64,000 nucleotides of DNA from Anaerolineae bacterium (GTDB taxonomy: Bacteria > Chloroflexota > Anaerolineae > Aggregatilineales > UBA2796), in the NCBI GenBank assembly GCA_019637555.1, contig JAHBVK010000021.1, forward strand, positions 1-64,000, in the 5' to 3' direction. The notes under the pieces are model-generated. The model was not told where the DNA came from and did no database searches. It saw only the letters and a program-made list of their open reading frames with translations. The translations under genes were made by a program, and so were the position numbers. Below, in pieces: positions 8,781-16,542 of this stretch (positions are counted from its first letter, which is position 1; each line of letters starts with the position of its first letter).

Positions 8781-9743
8781 ATGCCTCTGGATAAAGATAG
8801 CAGCGAACAAATCGGACTCGTCGTCAAGACCCACAGCGGCTTTTTCACCGTTCAAACACCCACGCAACTGATCACCTGCCAACTGCGCGGATCACTTAAA
8901 CAGGCAAGCAAGAAAACCGAATTATGCGTCATCGGGGACCGCGTCCAAGTGGAACTCACCGAGGATAGCACCACTGTGCAGCGCGGCGTGATCACTGCGA
9001 TCTTGCCCCGCGAGCGCGTGCTCTCCCGCGTTGAGCCATCGGCGTATGCGGGCAAAGCTGGCGAACGCGAACAGGTGATGATCGCCAATCTGGATCAAGC
9101 CGTGTTCGTATTCTCCACCACCACGCCGACGCCCAACCCGCGCACGCTGGATCGCTTTCTGATCGCGGCGGAGAAGGCGGCAATCCCCTCGATCATCATC
9201 GTCGCCAACAAGATCGATCTGGCAACCGAAGACGTGCTAGAGATGTTCAGCATCTACGCGCAAATCGGCTACACGGTGATGTACGTCAGCGCGCGCAATC
9301 AGACTGGCACGGACGAACTGCGCCACGCCCTGACCGATCATATTTCGATCTTCACCGGACCATCGGGCGTGGGCAAAAGCAGCCTGCTCAACGTGATCCA
9401 GCCGGGATTAGGGCAAGCGGTGGGCGCGGTCAGCCAGAAACTGACCAAAGGTAAGCACACCACCGTCAACGCGGAGTTGATTCCGCTGGAAGCTGGCGGC
9501 TACGTAGCAGATACGCCCGGAATCCGCACGCTTTCACCATGGGATGTGGAGCCGATGGAACTGGACGCCTATTATCCCGAATTTCGTCCCTACATCAGCG
9601 CATGCAGCTTCAGCGATTGCACCCACTTCGATGAACCGGGCTGCGCCGTCCGTGCCGCCGTCGAACGCGGGGAAATCTCGGAGATGCGCTACGACAGCTA
9701 TCAGCGCGTGCGGGAACAATTGGAAGAAGAGTACGTGTACTAG
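8781..9743 (+). CDS. rsgA: Ribosome small subunit-dependent GTPase A
   Basis: Circularly permuted GTPase that acts late in 30S subunit maturation. It is 320 residues, a normal length. An N-terminal OB domain is followed by the permuted G motifs: the NKID-type G4 (VANKIDLA), then P-loop GPSGVGKSSLLN, then DTPG in VADTPGIRTL. The C-terminal zinc-binding domain has the expected ligands in CSFSDCTHFDEPGCAV. The start ATG has AGGGA upstream. The gene is followed by a long hairpin made of an AACGAGT-type repeat. Confidence 0.96.
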   Translation: MPLDKDSSEQIGLVVKTHSGFFTVQTPTQLITCQLRGSLKQASKKTELCVIGDRVQVELTEDSTTVQRGVITAILPRERVLSRVEPSAYAGKAGEREQVMIANLDQAVFVFSTTTPTPNPRTLDRFLIAAEKAAIPSIIIVANKIDLATEDVLEMFSIYAQIGYTVMYVSARNQTGTDELRHALTDHISIFTGPSGVGKSSLLNVIQPGLGQAVGAVSQKLTKGKHTTVNAELIPLEAGGYVADTPGIRTLSPWDVEPMELDAYYPEFRPYISACSFSDCTHFDEPGCAVRAAVERGEISEMRYDSYQRVREQLEEEYVY

Positions 9744-9761
9744 AGGATAGTAACGAGTGGA

Positions 9762-9807
9762 AAGTAACGAGTAACGAGTCAATTCTAACGCTCGTTATTC
9801 GTTACTT
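9762..9807. repeat. AACGAGT-type intergenic palindrome
   Basis: The arms AAGTAACGAGTAACGAG and CTCGTTATTCGTTACTT match at 16 of 17 positions when inverted. They lie between the convergent rsgA and DUF4406 genes and could act as a terminator. Related sequence recurs near 18331, 43700 and 49278. Confidence 0.7.
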
Positions 9808-9818
9808 CTTCCGCATTT

Positions 9819-10199
9819 CTACGCCCGATAGCCCGGAATCTCCTCGACGTTGTAGTAAACAGGGATTCCGCGTTCCCGCGCCAACTTCACATCGTTATCT
9901 GCGCCCTTCGACTCGCCTGCCAAGCGCAGCACCGCGTCGCAGCGTTCGATCAGGCGTCCGGCGGTGGGATGCAGGATTTCGTCGTACAGCGCATCACCGA
10001 CTTCCTTACCGCCTGCCACGTTCCAGATCGGCAGCGCCACCCACTCCCCGATCATGGGGATGTGACCAGCTCTGAAAATCGGTAGTGAGGCTTGCTCCAA
10101 GCGCCGCAAATTCTCCGCCATCTTCTGCGGATCGTCGCCTGTGCCACTGCGGTACGGTCCGGCGATCAGGATCATCATGCGCCCATTCGCTGTAGACAT
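9819..10199 (-). CDS. DUF4406-like protein, nucleoside deoxyribosyltransferase fold
   Basis: Small protein of 126 residues resembling the DUF4406/nucleoside 2-deoxyribosyltransferase-like group: N-terminal strand MILIAGPYRSGT, a central CDAVLRLAGESKGADNDVKLARERG and a terminal strand IPVYY. The motif GESKGAD-x-D matches the substrate-binding SxGAxxE-type loop of that fold. ATG at 10199 is chosen because AGGAG lies 9 nt upstream; an in-frame ATG at 10277 would run through the shared regulatory region. It is divergent from a DeoR-type regulator, which fits a nucleoside or sugar-phosphate role, but this is inference. Confidence 0.75.
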   Translation of the reverse strand: MSTANGRMMILIAGPYRSGTGDDPQKMAENLRRLEQASLPIFRAGHIPMIGEWVALPIWNVAGGKEVGDALYDEILHPTAGRLIERCDAVLRLAGESKGADNDVKLARERGIPVYYNVEEIPGYRA

Positions 10200-10260
10200 T
10201 CGATTTACTCCTATGTGTGTCTGCGGTGATGTGGTATCATCTGTGCATAGATTCATGATA

Positions 10261-10342
10261 TTGCACGAAATCTGCACGAATATTCACGATACTGAGACTC
10301 TATCATGAATTTTCGTGAAATGTCAAGCATTTTCGTGCAAAA
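10261..10342. promoter_or_regulatory. Array of candidate DeoR-family operator boxes
   Basis: CACGAA/CACGAT boxes occur at 10264, 10275 and 10285, spaced 11 and 10 bp. The inverse TTCGTG occurs at 10312 and 10332, 20 bp apart and embedded in two ATTTTCGTG copies. Helical phasing and position between the divergent regulator and DUF4406 gene suggest binding sites for the adjacent regulator. The last box lies 9 nt before the regulator's start codon, suggesting autoregulation. Confidence 0.6.
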
Positions 10343-10351
10343 GGATTTTCT

Positions 10352-11107
10352 ATGCTCACCAGTCAACGCAAACAACACCTCCTGAACATTCTCAAGCGCG
10401 ATGGTCAGGTAGTCGCTAAGAAGGTCAGTCAGGAACTCGGCTTGTCGGAAGATACGATCCGCCGCGATCTGCGTGAGTTAGCGCAAGACGGGTTGCTACA
10501 GCGGGTACATGGCGGCGCGTTGCCAGCCTCACCAGCCGTCGTCGATTTCGCTGGACGCGAGGACATCCTGATCGACTCCAAAGTCGCTATCGGACGGGCG
10601 GCAGCGGGATTGATCAAGGATGGGCAGGTGGTGATCCTTGATGGTGGCACGACTTGCGTGCAGGTGGCGCGGCATCTCCCCCGCAACCTACAGGCGACCA
10701 TCGTCACGCACAGCGCACGGATCGTGATGGAGTTGGTCGAACATCCCAGCGTTGAGGTGATCCTGATCGGTGGCAAGTTGTTCAAGCACTCCATCGTCTC
10801 AGTGGGCGCAGCCGCCATCGACGCGATCAGTCACATCCGCGCGGATATGTACTTCATGGGCGTCACAGGCGTGCATCCAGAGGCGGGCTTGAGCACAGGC
10901 GACCTAGAGGAGGCGTACGTCAAGCAGGCATTGAGTAAACAAGCCGCCGAAACGATGGTGCTGGCATCGCAGGAGAAGCTCGGTGCGGCGTCGCAGTACG
11001 TGATTATGCCGTTGAGCGAGATCAGCGGCTTGATCGTGGAACAGATCGTGCCTGATGAGGTGCTGCTGCCATATCTGCGCTACGGACTGACGATCATTCG
11101 GGCGTGA
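10352..11107 (+). CDS. DeoR-family transcriptional regulator
   Basis: Repressor of the DeoR/GlpR family, 251 residues. The N-terminal winged helix (TSQRKQHLLNILKRDGQVVAK) is followed by the recognition-helix signature LSEDTIRRDLRELAQDGLLQRVHGGAL. A DeoRC sensor domain (about 75-235) contains the family hallmark VILDGGTTCVQVARHLP, which binds phosphorylated sugars. The ligand is not predictable. The gene is divergent from the DUF4406 protein and preceded by phased CACGAA/TTCGTG boxes. Confidence 0.93.
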   Translation: MLTSQRKQHLLNILKRDGQVVAKKVSQELGLSEDTIRRDLRELAQDGLLQRVHGGALPASPAVVDFAGREDILIDSKVAIGRAAAGLIKDGQVVILDGGTTCVQVARHLPRNLQATIVTHSARIVMELVEHPSVEVILIGGKLFKHSIVSVGAAAIDAISHIRADMYFMGVTGVHPEAGLSTGDLEEAYVKQALSKQAAETMVLASQEKLGAASQYVIMPLSEISGLIVEQIVPDEVLLPYLRYGLTIIRA

Positions 11108-11110
11108 ACT

Positions 11111-11156
11111 CTTTACATTATTCAGTTTTTTACACGGTTTTTGTCGATCCTATGCG
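11111..11156 (+). promoter_or_regulatory. Upstream block 1 of the duplicated small-gene pair
   Basis: A 46-bp block starting CTTTACATTATTCAG and ending GATCCTATGCG is repeated almost unchanged at 11617-11662. It contains TTTACA-N16-TATGCG, a possible promoter, and lies about 75 nt before the start codon in both copies. Confidence 0.5.
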
Positions 11157-11231
11157 TCTGTCTCATCTCCGATAGCGACTAAATGGATGTATCGCGCATC
11201 AGAACAGTGTTTCAGGGAAATGAGGCAATCC

Positions 11232-11531
11232 ATGTCAACCGTAAAAATCTCATGGTTCACAGCGTTTCCGTCTGGCAAGTTGATCTCGAAGTGGTTCGCC
11301 ACCCCCATTCGCTACGATATTCCGAGGGGCGAGGCACAACCGCTGCGCGTTCGCAGTGATTATCAATGGTTGCGTGTGATTTCCGGTGTAGCGTGGGTCT
11401 CTTACGCAGCAGATGCGGCGGTGCTGCGTGATGGCGAAGCACTCCAACTGACGCACAAGATGGGCGAGATCGTGATCTCGGCGGAGAAAGGTTTGCCGCT
11501 GTCGTTCGAGATTTTGCGCGGTGACGACTAA
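11232..11531 (+). CDS. DUF2917-like small protein, copy 1
   Basis: Protein of 99 residues with no signal peptide or membrane segment. The core from RGEAQPLRVRSDYQWLRV through GVAWVSY to AVLRDGEALQL and SAEKGLPLSFEIL resembles the small cupin-like DUF2917 family, of unknown function. About two thirds of its residues are identical to the gene at 11734. The N-terminal 15 residues differ most. ATG at 11232 was chosen to match the second copy in length. A strong terminator follows. Confidence 0.72.
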   Translation: MSTVKISWFTAFPSGKLISKWFATPIRYDIPRGEAQPLRVRSDYQWLRVISGVAWVSYAADAAVLRDGEALQLTHKMGEIVISAEKGLPLSFEILRGDD

Positions 11532-11563
11532 GCGCTGCTGCCGTTAGCCATTCGGCGCTATTC

Positions 11564-11603
11564 GGAAACGAAAAGGGGATCAACTGATCCCCTTTTCGTT
11601 TCC
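11564..11603. terminator. Strong terminator after small-gene copy 1
   Basis: Perfect 17-bp inverted repeat (GGAAACGAAAAGGGGAT and its complement) with the 6-nt loop CAACTG, 33 nt after the stop codon. The 3' arm contains TTTT and ends GTTTCC. Confidence 0.8.
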
Positions 11604-11616
11604 CACAACTCAACAT

Positions 11617-11662
11617 CTTTACTTTATTCAGTTTTTTACGCCTTTTTTGGCGATCCTATGCG
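11617..11662 (+). promoter_or_regulatory. Upstream block 2 of the duplicated small-gene pair
   Basis: Near copy of the block at 11111-11156, with TTATTCAGTTTTTTAC and CGATCCTATGCG conserved. It contains TTTACG-N16-TATGCG and lies 72 nt before the second start codon. Confidence 0.5.
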
Positions 11663-11733
11663 CTTAAATGCCGCGATCTTCGCTTAAACTGATTTATGCC
11701 ACACCAAATGGTTCTTCAGGAGATGAGGCAGTC

Positions 11734-12033
11734 ATGGTCGCTCTAAAAGTGTCGAGTTCCGCAGTCAACGTATCGAACAAGTTGTTCGCCAAGTGGTTCT
11801 CGGCTCCGGTTCGCTACGAGTTGACCAGAGGCGAAGCACAACCTCTGCGCGTTCGCAGCGATTATCAGTGGCTGCGCGTGCTCACTGGCGTGGCGTGGGT
11901 CGCCTACAACGAAAATGCGGCAGTATTGCGCGACGGGGAAGCGATCAAGCTGTCGCCGGAGATGGGGCAGATCATGATCTCGGCGGAAAAGGGTGTACCG
12001 CTGTCGTTCGAGATTTTGCGTGGTGAGGAGTAA
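11734..12033 (+). CDS. DUF2917-like small protein, copy 2
   Basis: Protein of 99 residues, the same length as the copy at 11232. The block RGEAQPLRVRSDYQWLRV and the stretches GVAWV, NAAVLRDGEA and PLSFEILRG are shared. ATG at 11734 has AGGAG about 12 nt and GAGG about 6 nt upstream. It carries its own copy of the upstream block and its own terminator, so the duplication produced an independently expressed unit. Function is unknown. Confidence 0.72.
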   Translation: MVALKVSSSAVNVSNKLFAKWFSAPVRYELTRGEAQPLRVRSDYQWLRVLTGVAWVAYNENAAVLRDGEAIKLSPEMGQIMISAEKGVPLSFEILRGEE

Positions 12034-12069
12034 TCTCAGTTCTAGCTTCAGCGCTATGGATTGAAACAA

Positions 12070-12095
12070 AAAAGCGGAGCCGATGCTCCGCTTTT
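12070..12095 (+). terminator. Terminator after small-gene copy 2
   Basis: The 11-bp inverted repeat AAAAGCGGAGC/GCTCCGCTTTT has a CGAT loop and is followed by CGTTTG. It lies between convergent genes. Confidence 0.8.
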
Positions 12096-12118
12096 CGTTT
12101 GTCTAGTGTCGGTATCTT

Positions 12119-13453
12119 CTATTGCCCGTAGATTGCTACAAACTCATCAGCCGCATCCGTCGCCAACAGCATAGCGTTTTGTGGTATGCCTGTGCTGTCA
12201 ACTGGAGCGATCATCAGGTTATTATCTTGATCCAGCCACAGCAGCGACAAACCAACGGACGTACTAATCGCTTTGGGAAGTACGGACATGGTCAGCGTTT
12301 GCAGCTTACCGAGCGTATCAATGCGCACGACAGGCGTCCCTTCATTCCATGCCGTAATCGGCACCGCGAAGAATGTCCCTGCCGTCGCTGACCAGACCAC
12401 GAGATGAAAATCACCATCATCGCTAATCTTGGTGGCATTGCCGTTCGCCAGCAGATACAAGCCGGCCTCGACACCCGTGCCATCAAACGCCGCAAAGTCC
12501 GATGATCTGGAAAGCAGGATGGTACGGCTGACCGGGTCGAGCGCAGCGCCTTCGTAGCAAGGTTGCCACAACATTTCTGACGCTAGGGTGTCCAGATCAA
12601 AGATGCGCATCTGCTGAAGTCCGCAATCGGCAAACCATGTGCTGACCACGAAATGCGTATTATCGAACCAACCTACGACCTGCTCATCGCCGCTGCGTCT
12701 ATCGTTGGCGTTGGGATCGTAGAGCGTCTTGATCTCGCGCCCGTCGGCGCTGGCTGCAAACATGCGGTACAAACTGTAGCCCGCTCCTGAGCCAAAGCCC
12801 TCTACTGCCAAGTGGACGATGTAGCGACCATCGGGCGACCACGAGGGGCGAATCCCCTGCGTAGGACCATCGGTAAGGCGCAAGATGGTATCGCTGGCGG
12901 GTGTGTAAGTGTATAAATCGGCGGAGGGACCATCCTGTGCGCCGATGAATGCCAGCGTCGAACCATCCAGCGACCAACTAAGGCTGTTTTGTCCACTGCC
13001 GTTGCTGGTAGACGTGATCGCCCAGACCGGATCGAATACGTCGCTGCCCGGATCACCGCTGGCGATCTTGGCGGCAATATCAGCGCTGACCAGCGGGATC
13101 GCGCGGATAAGCTGCCCCGTCGGTAATTGAATCACGTTGAGAGTCAGATTAGTATAGAAACTGTTGCCCTTGTCGTAGCTGAGATACGCCAGCAGTCCGT
13201 TCCGGGTGGGCGTAAGCTGCGTGTAGATTTGACCTTCTGCCAGTATGGTCGCGCCGGAGCCATCAGGATTCGCCGCCACTAGCCGATCTGTGGAGCGGTA
13301 GGGAGAGGAAGGATCGTTCAGTTCAGCCATGTTCGAGGCGCTCAGATAAACGATCCATGGACCTGTAGCGCTCAATCCCTGCGCCGTCGCCCGTAGCGGT
13401 TGCGCCAGCATTGAGGCTAGTAGTGAGGCAAGCAGAAGTATTCTTATTCGCAT
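12119..13453 (-). CDS. Secreted TolB-like beta-propeller protein
   Basis: Predicted exported protein of 444 residues. It has an N-terminal signal peptide (MRIRILLLASLLASMLAQPL, cleavage likely near ATA-QG). The rest is built of beta-propeller repeats of the PD40/TolB type, with the recurring pattern SWSLDGSTLAFIG and SWSPDGRYIVHL, each followed by a polar turn and short strands. Such proteins usually present a binding surface rather than catalysis. It has no Tol-Pal neighbours, so it is not TolB itself. It stands alone, followed by the convergent small-gene terminator. Confidence 0.75.
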   Translation of the reverse strand: MRIRILLLASLLASMLAQPLRATAQGLSATGPWIVYLSASNMAELNDPSSPYRSTDRLVAANPDGSGATILAEGQIYTQLTPTRNGLLAYLSYDKGNSFYTNLTLNVIQLPTGQLIRAIPLVSADIAAKIASGDPGSDVFDPVWAITSTSNGSGQNSLSWSLDGSTLAFIGAQDGPSADLYTYTPASDTILRLTDGPTQGIRPSWSPDGRYIVHLAVEGFGSGAGYSLYRMFAASADGREIKTLYDPNANDRRSGDEQVVGWFDNTHFVVSTWFADCGLQQMRIFDLDTLASEMLWQPCYEGAALDPVSRTILLSRSSDFAAFDGTGVEAGLYLLANGNATKISDDGDFHLVVWSATAGTFFAVPITAWNEGTPVVRIDTLGKLQTLTMSVLPKAISTSVGLSLLWLDQDNNLMIAPVDSTGIPQNAMLLATDAADEFVAIYGQ

Positions 13454-13510
13454 GAGTAACCCCTCATGTAGGTAGACGTTGATCTATTACCAGCGCGTAG
13501 ATTTCAGAGG

Positions 13511-13594
13511 GCAGGTTTCCAAACCTACCCCTACAGACAATGGATTGTGGATGAAACCACGATAACAGTGGGGTAGGGGTGGGTTTGCAACCCA
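13511..13594. repeat. Imperfect palindromic intergenic repeat (AAACCTACCCC type)
   Basis: A segment with CAGGTTTCCAAACCTACCCC faces an inverted relative, GGGTAGGGGTGGGTTTGCAA, about 50 nt on. Similar sequence occurs at 1-13 and around 24263-24281, so this looks like a dispersed repeat family. Confidence 0.55.
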
Positions 13595-13733
13595 ATCAGT
13601 TACGTCAATCTACCCCAACACTGCTCTCAAATCGCATGCCAGTTTGAGCCAACGGCAGTAGATGAGTTATATAGTCAAACGTCGGTACGCGCCAGCACCA
13701 TGTTATGGTGCATATATTTCACAAAGCTTGCTT

Positions 13734-13829
13734 ACCCTCACCCCCAACCCCCTCTCCCACAAGCGGCTAGAGGGGGAGTTTGTATTGCCCTTCTCCCGCC
13801 TACGGGAGAGGGGGTGGAGTGAGGGTTTC
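13734..13829. repeat. CCTCACCCC-type palindromic repeat
   Basis: The outer arms CCCTCACCCCC and GGAGTGAGGG enclose two inner hairpins of CCCTCTCCC and GGGAGAGGG type. With the element at 13511 it fills most of the 412-bp gap 13454-13865, in which no gene is seen. Confidence 0.7.
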
Positions 13830-13865
13830 TACTCCTAAGCGAAACTCGAAATGCGCCGTGTTACG

Positions 13866-14846
13866 TTACTTGCCTAACTTCTTCTTGAACACTTCGCTGA
13901 GGGCGGGCAGCACCTTGAACAGATCGCCAACGATGCCGTAGCGCGCCAGCTTGAAGATCGGTGCGTCGGGGTCTTTGTTAACCGCCACGATCACCTTCGA
14001 GGTGCGCATGCCCGCCTGATGCTGAATCGAGCCGCTGAGTCCGGCAGCGATGTACAGATTCGGACTGACTACTTTGCCCGTCTGCCCGACCTGATGCTCA
14101 TAGGGAATCCAGCCCGCATCCACCGCCGCGCGACTCGCGCCGACAGCGCCACCAAGGACTTCCGCCAATTCGCGTACTGGTGCAAAACCATCGGCACTGC
14201 CAACGCCACGTCCGGCGCTGATGATGATGCCAGCGTCAGTGAGGTTGACTTTGCCTTTAACTTCCTCGATGCCTTCTACCTTAGTGCCGATCTGATCTTC
14301 ACTCAAGGCGGGCGCGGCAGTGATCACCTCACCTGTGCGCGAAGGATCGGTTGCTGGAGCAGGGAAGGCACGACTGCGCAAAGTAGCAAACTGCACCGCG
14401 CCACTGTTGACCGCTGTGCTCAGAACTTTGCCAGCGTAAGCGGGACGGGTCGCCTTGAGGTTGCCGCCATCGACGCTCAGTTCGGTAACATCCGCCAGCA
14501 GCCCTGCATCGTTATCGGCAGCGGCGGCGGCGAGAAGTTCCCGCCCGCGCGTGGATGCGCCTGCCAACACTACGGCGGGCGCATGTTCCGCGATCAGCTT
14601 ATCCAGCAGCGCGACGAACGGATCAAGACGATAGTCCTTCAAGGTGGCGTCATCCGCCTTGATCACTTTATCCGCGCCGTAGTGAAACGCTTCTGCCACG
14701 ACGGAATCGACGCCCTGACCGAACACCAGCGCCACTACGGGCAACCCTAACGCGCCCGCGATCTGCTTGCCGACGCCCAAGGCTTCCCAAGAAACGGGCA
14801 GCGCTTTGCCCGCGAATTGATCGACGTAAACAAATACCGCAGCCAT
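13866..14846 (-). CDS. etfA: Electron transfer flavoprotein, alpha subunit
   Basis: FAD-binding subunit of the ETF heterodimer, which carries electrons from acyl-CoA and related dehydrogenases towards the quinone pool. It is 326 residues. The C-terminal FAD domain is canonical: SAGRGVGSADGF, then GASRAAVDAGW, VGQTGKVVSPNLYIAAGLSG and SIQHQAGM, ending with VAVNKDPDAPIF. Its ATG shares one base with the etfB stop (TAATG), implying coupled translation. No dehydrogenase or ETF-quinone oxidoreductase lies next to it, so its partner is elsewhere. Confidence 0.97.
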   Translation of the reverse strand: MAAVFVYVDQFAGKALPVSWEALGVGKQIAGALGLPVVALVFGQGVDSVVAEAFHYGADKVIKADDATLKDYRLDPFVALLDKLIAEHAPAVVLAGASTRGRELLAAAAADNDAGLLADVTELSVDGGNLKATRPAYAGKVLSTAVNSGAVQFATLRSRAFPAPATDPSRTGEVITAAPALSEDQIGTKVEGIEEVKGKVNLTDAGIIISAGRGVGSADGFAPVRELAEVLGGAVGASRAAVDAGWIPYEHQVGQTGKVVSPNLYIAAGLSGSIQHQAGMRTSKVIVAVNKDPDAPIFKLARYGIVGDLFKVLPALSEVFKKKLGK

Positions 14847-15628
14847 TAGATCACCTTCTCCTCAAGCAGCTTTTGCGCCAGCTTCTCCGCTTTTTCCAGC
14901 TCGTTCGCACCTTCGATGACTTCAACCGATCCGGTGCGTGCCGCCAAGTTCTGATAAGCAGTGGTCTGTGCCTTAGCGGGCGCGGCGCTGATCCCTAGAT
15001 CGCTGCTGCTCCACACGGGGATGGCGGCTTTGGATGCCTTACGGATACCGATGAACGAGGGGGAGCGCGGCTCGTTGATGTCTTTGACCACGCTGATCAC
15101 AGCAGGCAGCTTGGCAGTGACGATCTGCTTGCCTTCTTCGACTAGGCGTTCGACTGTGATCGTGCCTGCCGCGAAGTCGATGGCACGAATCTTGAACACG
15201 AAGCCGAGCGCCGTCCAGCCCAGTTTACGGGCAGTCATGAAGACGTGTGCGTCGGTGCCTACATCGATCAGTTCTTTGCCGAAGATCGCCAGTTTGACAT
15301 CTCCGATCTTGCGGATGGCGGCAGCAACGGCGCTGGCATAACCGAGGCTGTCTTGCCCCTTCATGCCGTCGTCCCAGACGCGCGCCACTTCATCTATACC
15401 CAGCGAAAGACTCCACTTCAGGGCGTCATCGTTAGAGGGTTCGCCCACCGCCAGCGCCGTCGTCTTGACGTTGTGCTTTTCCTTCAAGAGGATCGCTTCG
15501 GTGACGGAATACTCATCCCATGGATTGACCACGAGTGGGGCATCGCCCCATGTCACCGCGCCCTGTGCGTTGACCTCGACTCTCGCCGCCGTGTCGGGCA
15601 CGGATTTGGTTACAACTACGATGCTCAA
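14846..15628 (-). CDS. etfB: Electron transfer flavoprotein, beta subunit
   Basis: AMP-binding subunit of ETF, 260 residues from a TTG start at 15628. That start is chosen because GGAGAA lies a few bases upstream and the protein then opens with the family strand SIVVVTKSVPD. A longer in-frame start at 15667 would add a poor N-terminus. Family signatures include NPWDEYSVTEAILLKEKH, the SLGIDEVARVWD region and the interaction loop PAVISVVKDINEPRSPSFIGIRKA. It is the first gene of etfBA and overlaps etfA by one base. Confidence 0.96.
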   Translation of the reverse strand: MSIVVVTKSVPDTAARVEVNAQGAVTWGDAPLVVNPWDEYSVTEAILLKEKHNVKTTALAVGEPSNDDALKWSLSLGIDEVARVWDDGMKGQDSLGYASAVAAAIRKIGDVKLAIFGKELIDVGTDAHVFMTARKLGWTALGFVFKIRAIDFAAGTITVERLVEEGKQIVTAKLPAVISVVKDINEPRSPSFIGIRKASKAAIPVWSSSDLGISAAPAKAQTTAYQNLAARTGSVEVIEGANELEKAEKLAQKLLEEKVI

Positions 15629-15794
15629 TAGGTTCTCCTTATTTTGAATAACTATGCAAGCATTCACCTAATCATGATTCTAAACCTGAAAAGTAATAAT
15701 CTCATCGAAACTTTTGAAAATGTGCTTACGATGACGGCGTAGTAGAGCCTGCAAGAGCCTGCATGGGTTTACTTTTAGGCTGTTTGCCGCTGCG

Positions 15795-16076
15795 TTAAGT
15801 AAACCATACATCGTAAGGGGTTAAAGTCCCAAACAGCAGCGTTTCTTTGCGGTGGATAGGAAAGGCAGATTGGTGAGCACCCGGAAGAAACAGAATAGAC
15901 GGGATGAGGGAGATCAATGCCATGCTGGCTTGCTCAACGGATAATTTATCAGAAAATTGAGCGCAGACAATCCATAAGGCGGCTAGCACAATGCCAGCAA
16001 AAAGCAGCGAAAGCCGCATCAGTCTCATGTGCCACGCCCGCTTTCGTGATTGTTGTTCACCGTGAGTCGCGATCAC
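15795..16076 (-). CDS. Small membrane protein coupled to ridA
   Basis: Predicted 93-residue protein with two hydrophobic segments, LSLLFAGIVLAALWIVC and ASMALISLIPSILFLPG, separated by about 15 residues. Its GTG start overlaps the ridA stop in a GTGA arrangement, a typical sign of translational coupling. There is no recognisable domain. It could be a bona fide small two-helix membrane protein or a fortuitous frame; the overlap and the hydrophobic pattern favour a gene. Confidence 0.5.
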   Translation of the reverse strand: MIATHGEQQSRKRAWHMRLMRLSLLFAGIVLAALWIVCAQFSDKLSVEQASMALISLIPSILFLPGAHQSAFPIHRKETLLFGTLTPYDVWFT

Positions 16077-16531
16077 ACCTCAAAGATAATATCCACCACA
16101 AGAGGCAAATTGTCGCGCAGGGTGGCGGCTCCCATAACCGAACGCGCGTGAATGCCTTGCTCACCGAAGACCTCGATCAGCAGATCGGAGCAGCCATCCA
16201 GCACTTTATGCACTTCCTCGAATTGAGGATCAGCATTGATGAAGCCCTGCACTTTAACCACTCGCTTAACTTTATCCAACGAGCCGAGCGCATCTCTGAC
16301 CACCGCCAGCACTTCGATGCCTGCCTGACGCGCGAATTGATAACCCTGCTGTGTATAAAACTCTCTGCCCAGTTTGCCCTTGGGCTTGACTCCGTTGCTG
16401 CCCAGTGGACCTTTACCGGAGACAAACAGCAAGCCGTTGACGATCACGTAATTGGTGTAGCGTGCTGCTGGTGAACTCACCTGCGGTAGTACGATACCAA
16501 GTGCTTGTAAGCGTTCTTCTGCGCCAGCCAT
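16073..16531 (-). CDS. RidA/YjgF-family protein (YjgH-like subgroup)
   Basis: RidA-superfamily protein of 152 residues. Archetypal members deaminate reactive enamine/imine intermediates from PLP enzymes. Features include the N-terminal RLQALGIVLP, LFVSGKGPLG, QQGYQFARQAGIEVLAVVRDALGSLDKVKRVVKVQGFIN in two pieces and the C-terminal HARSVMGAATLRDNLPLVVD. The catalytic Arg of RidA proper sits in an IPxRxCxxxAxLP context. Here the equivalent region is ARSVMGAATLRDNLP, so it belongs to a divergent subgroup. It overlaps the small membrane protein by 4 nt and lies 11 nt after the gene at 16543-17796. Confidence 0.88.
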   Translation of the reverse strand: MAGAEERLQALGIVLPQVSSPAARYTNYVIVNGLLFVSGKGPLGSNGVKPKGKLGREFYTQQGYQFARQAGIEVLAVVRDALGSLDKVKRVVKVQGFINADPQFEEVHKVLDGCSDLLIEVFGEQGIHARSVMGAATLRDNLPLVVDIIFEV

Positions 16532-16542
16532 AATAACCGCCT

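Noticed and set aside
12119..13453. TolB of the Tol-Pal system
   Set aside because: Only the propeller repeats match. There is no Tol-Pal neighbour, and the suspected lineage does not need that system.
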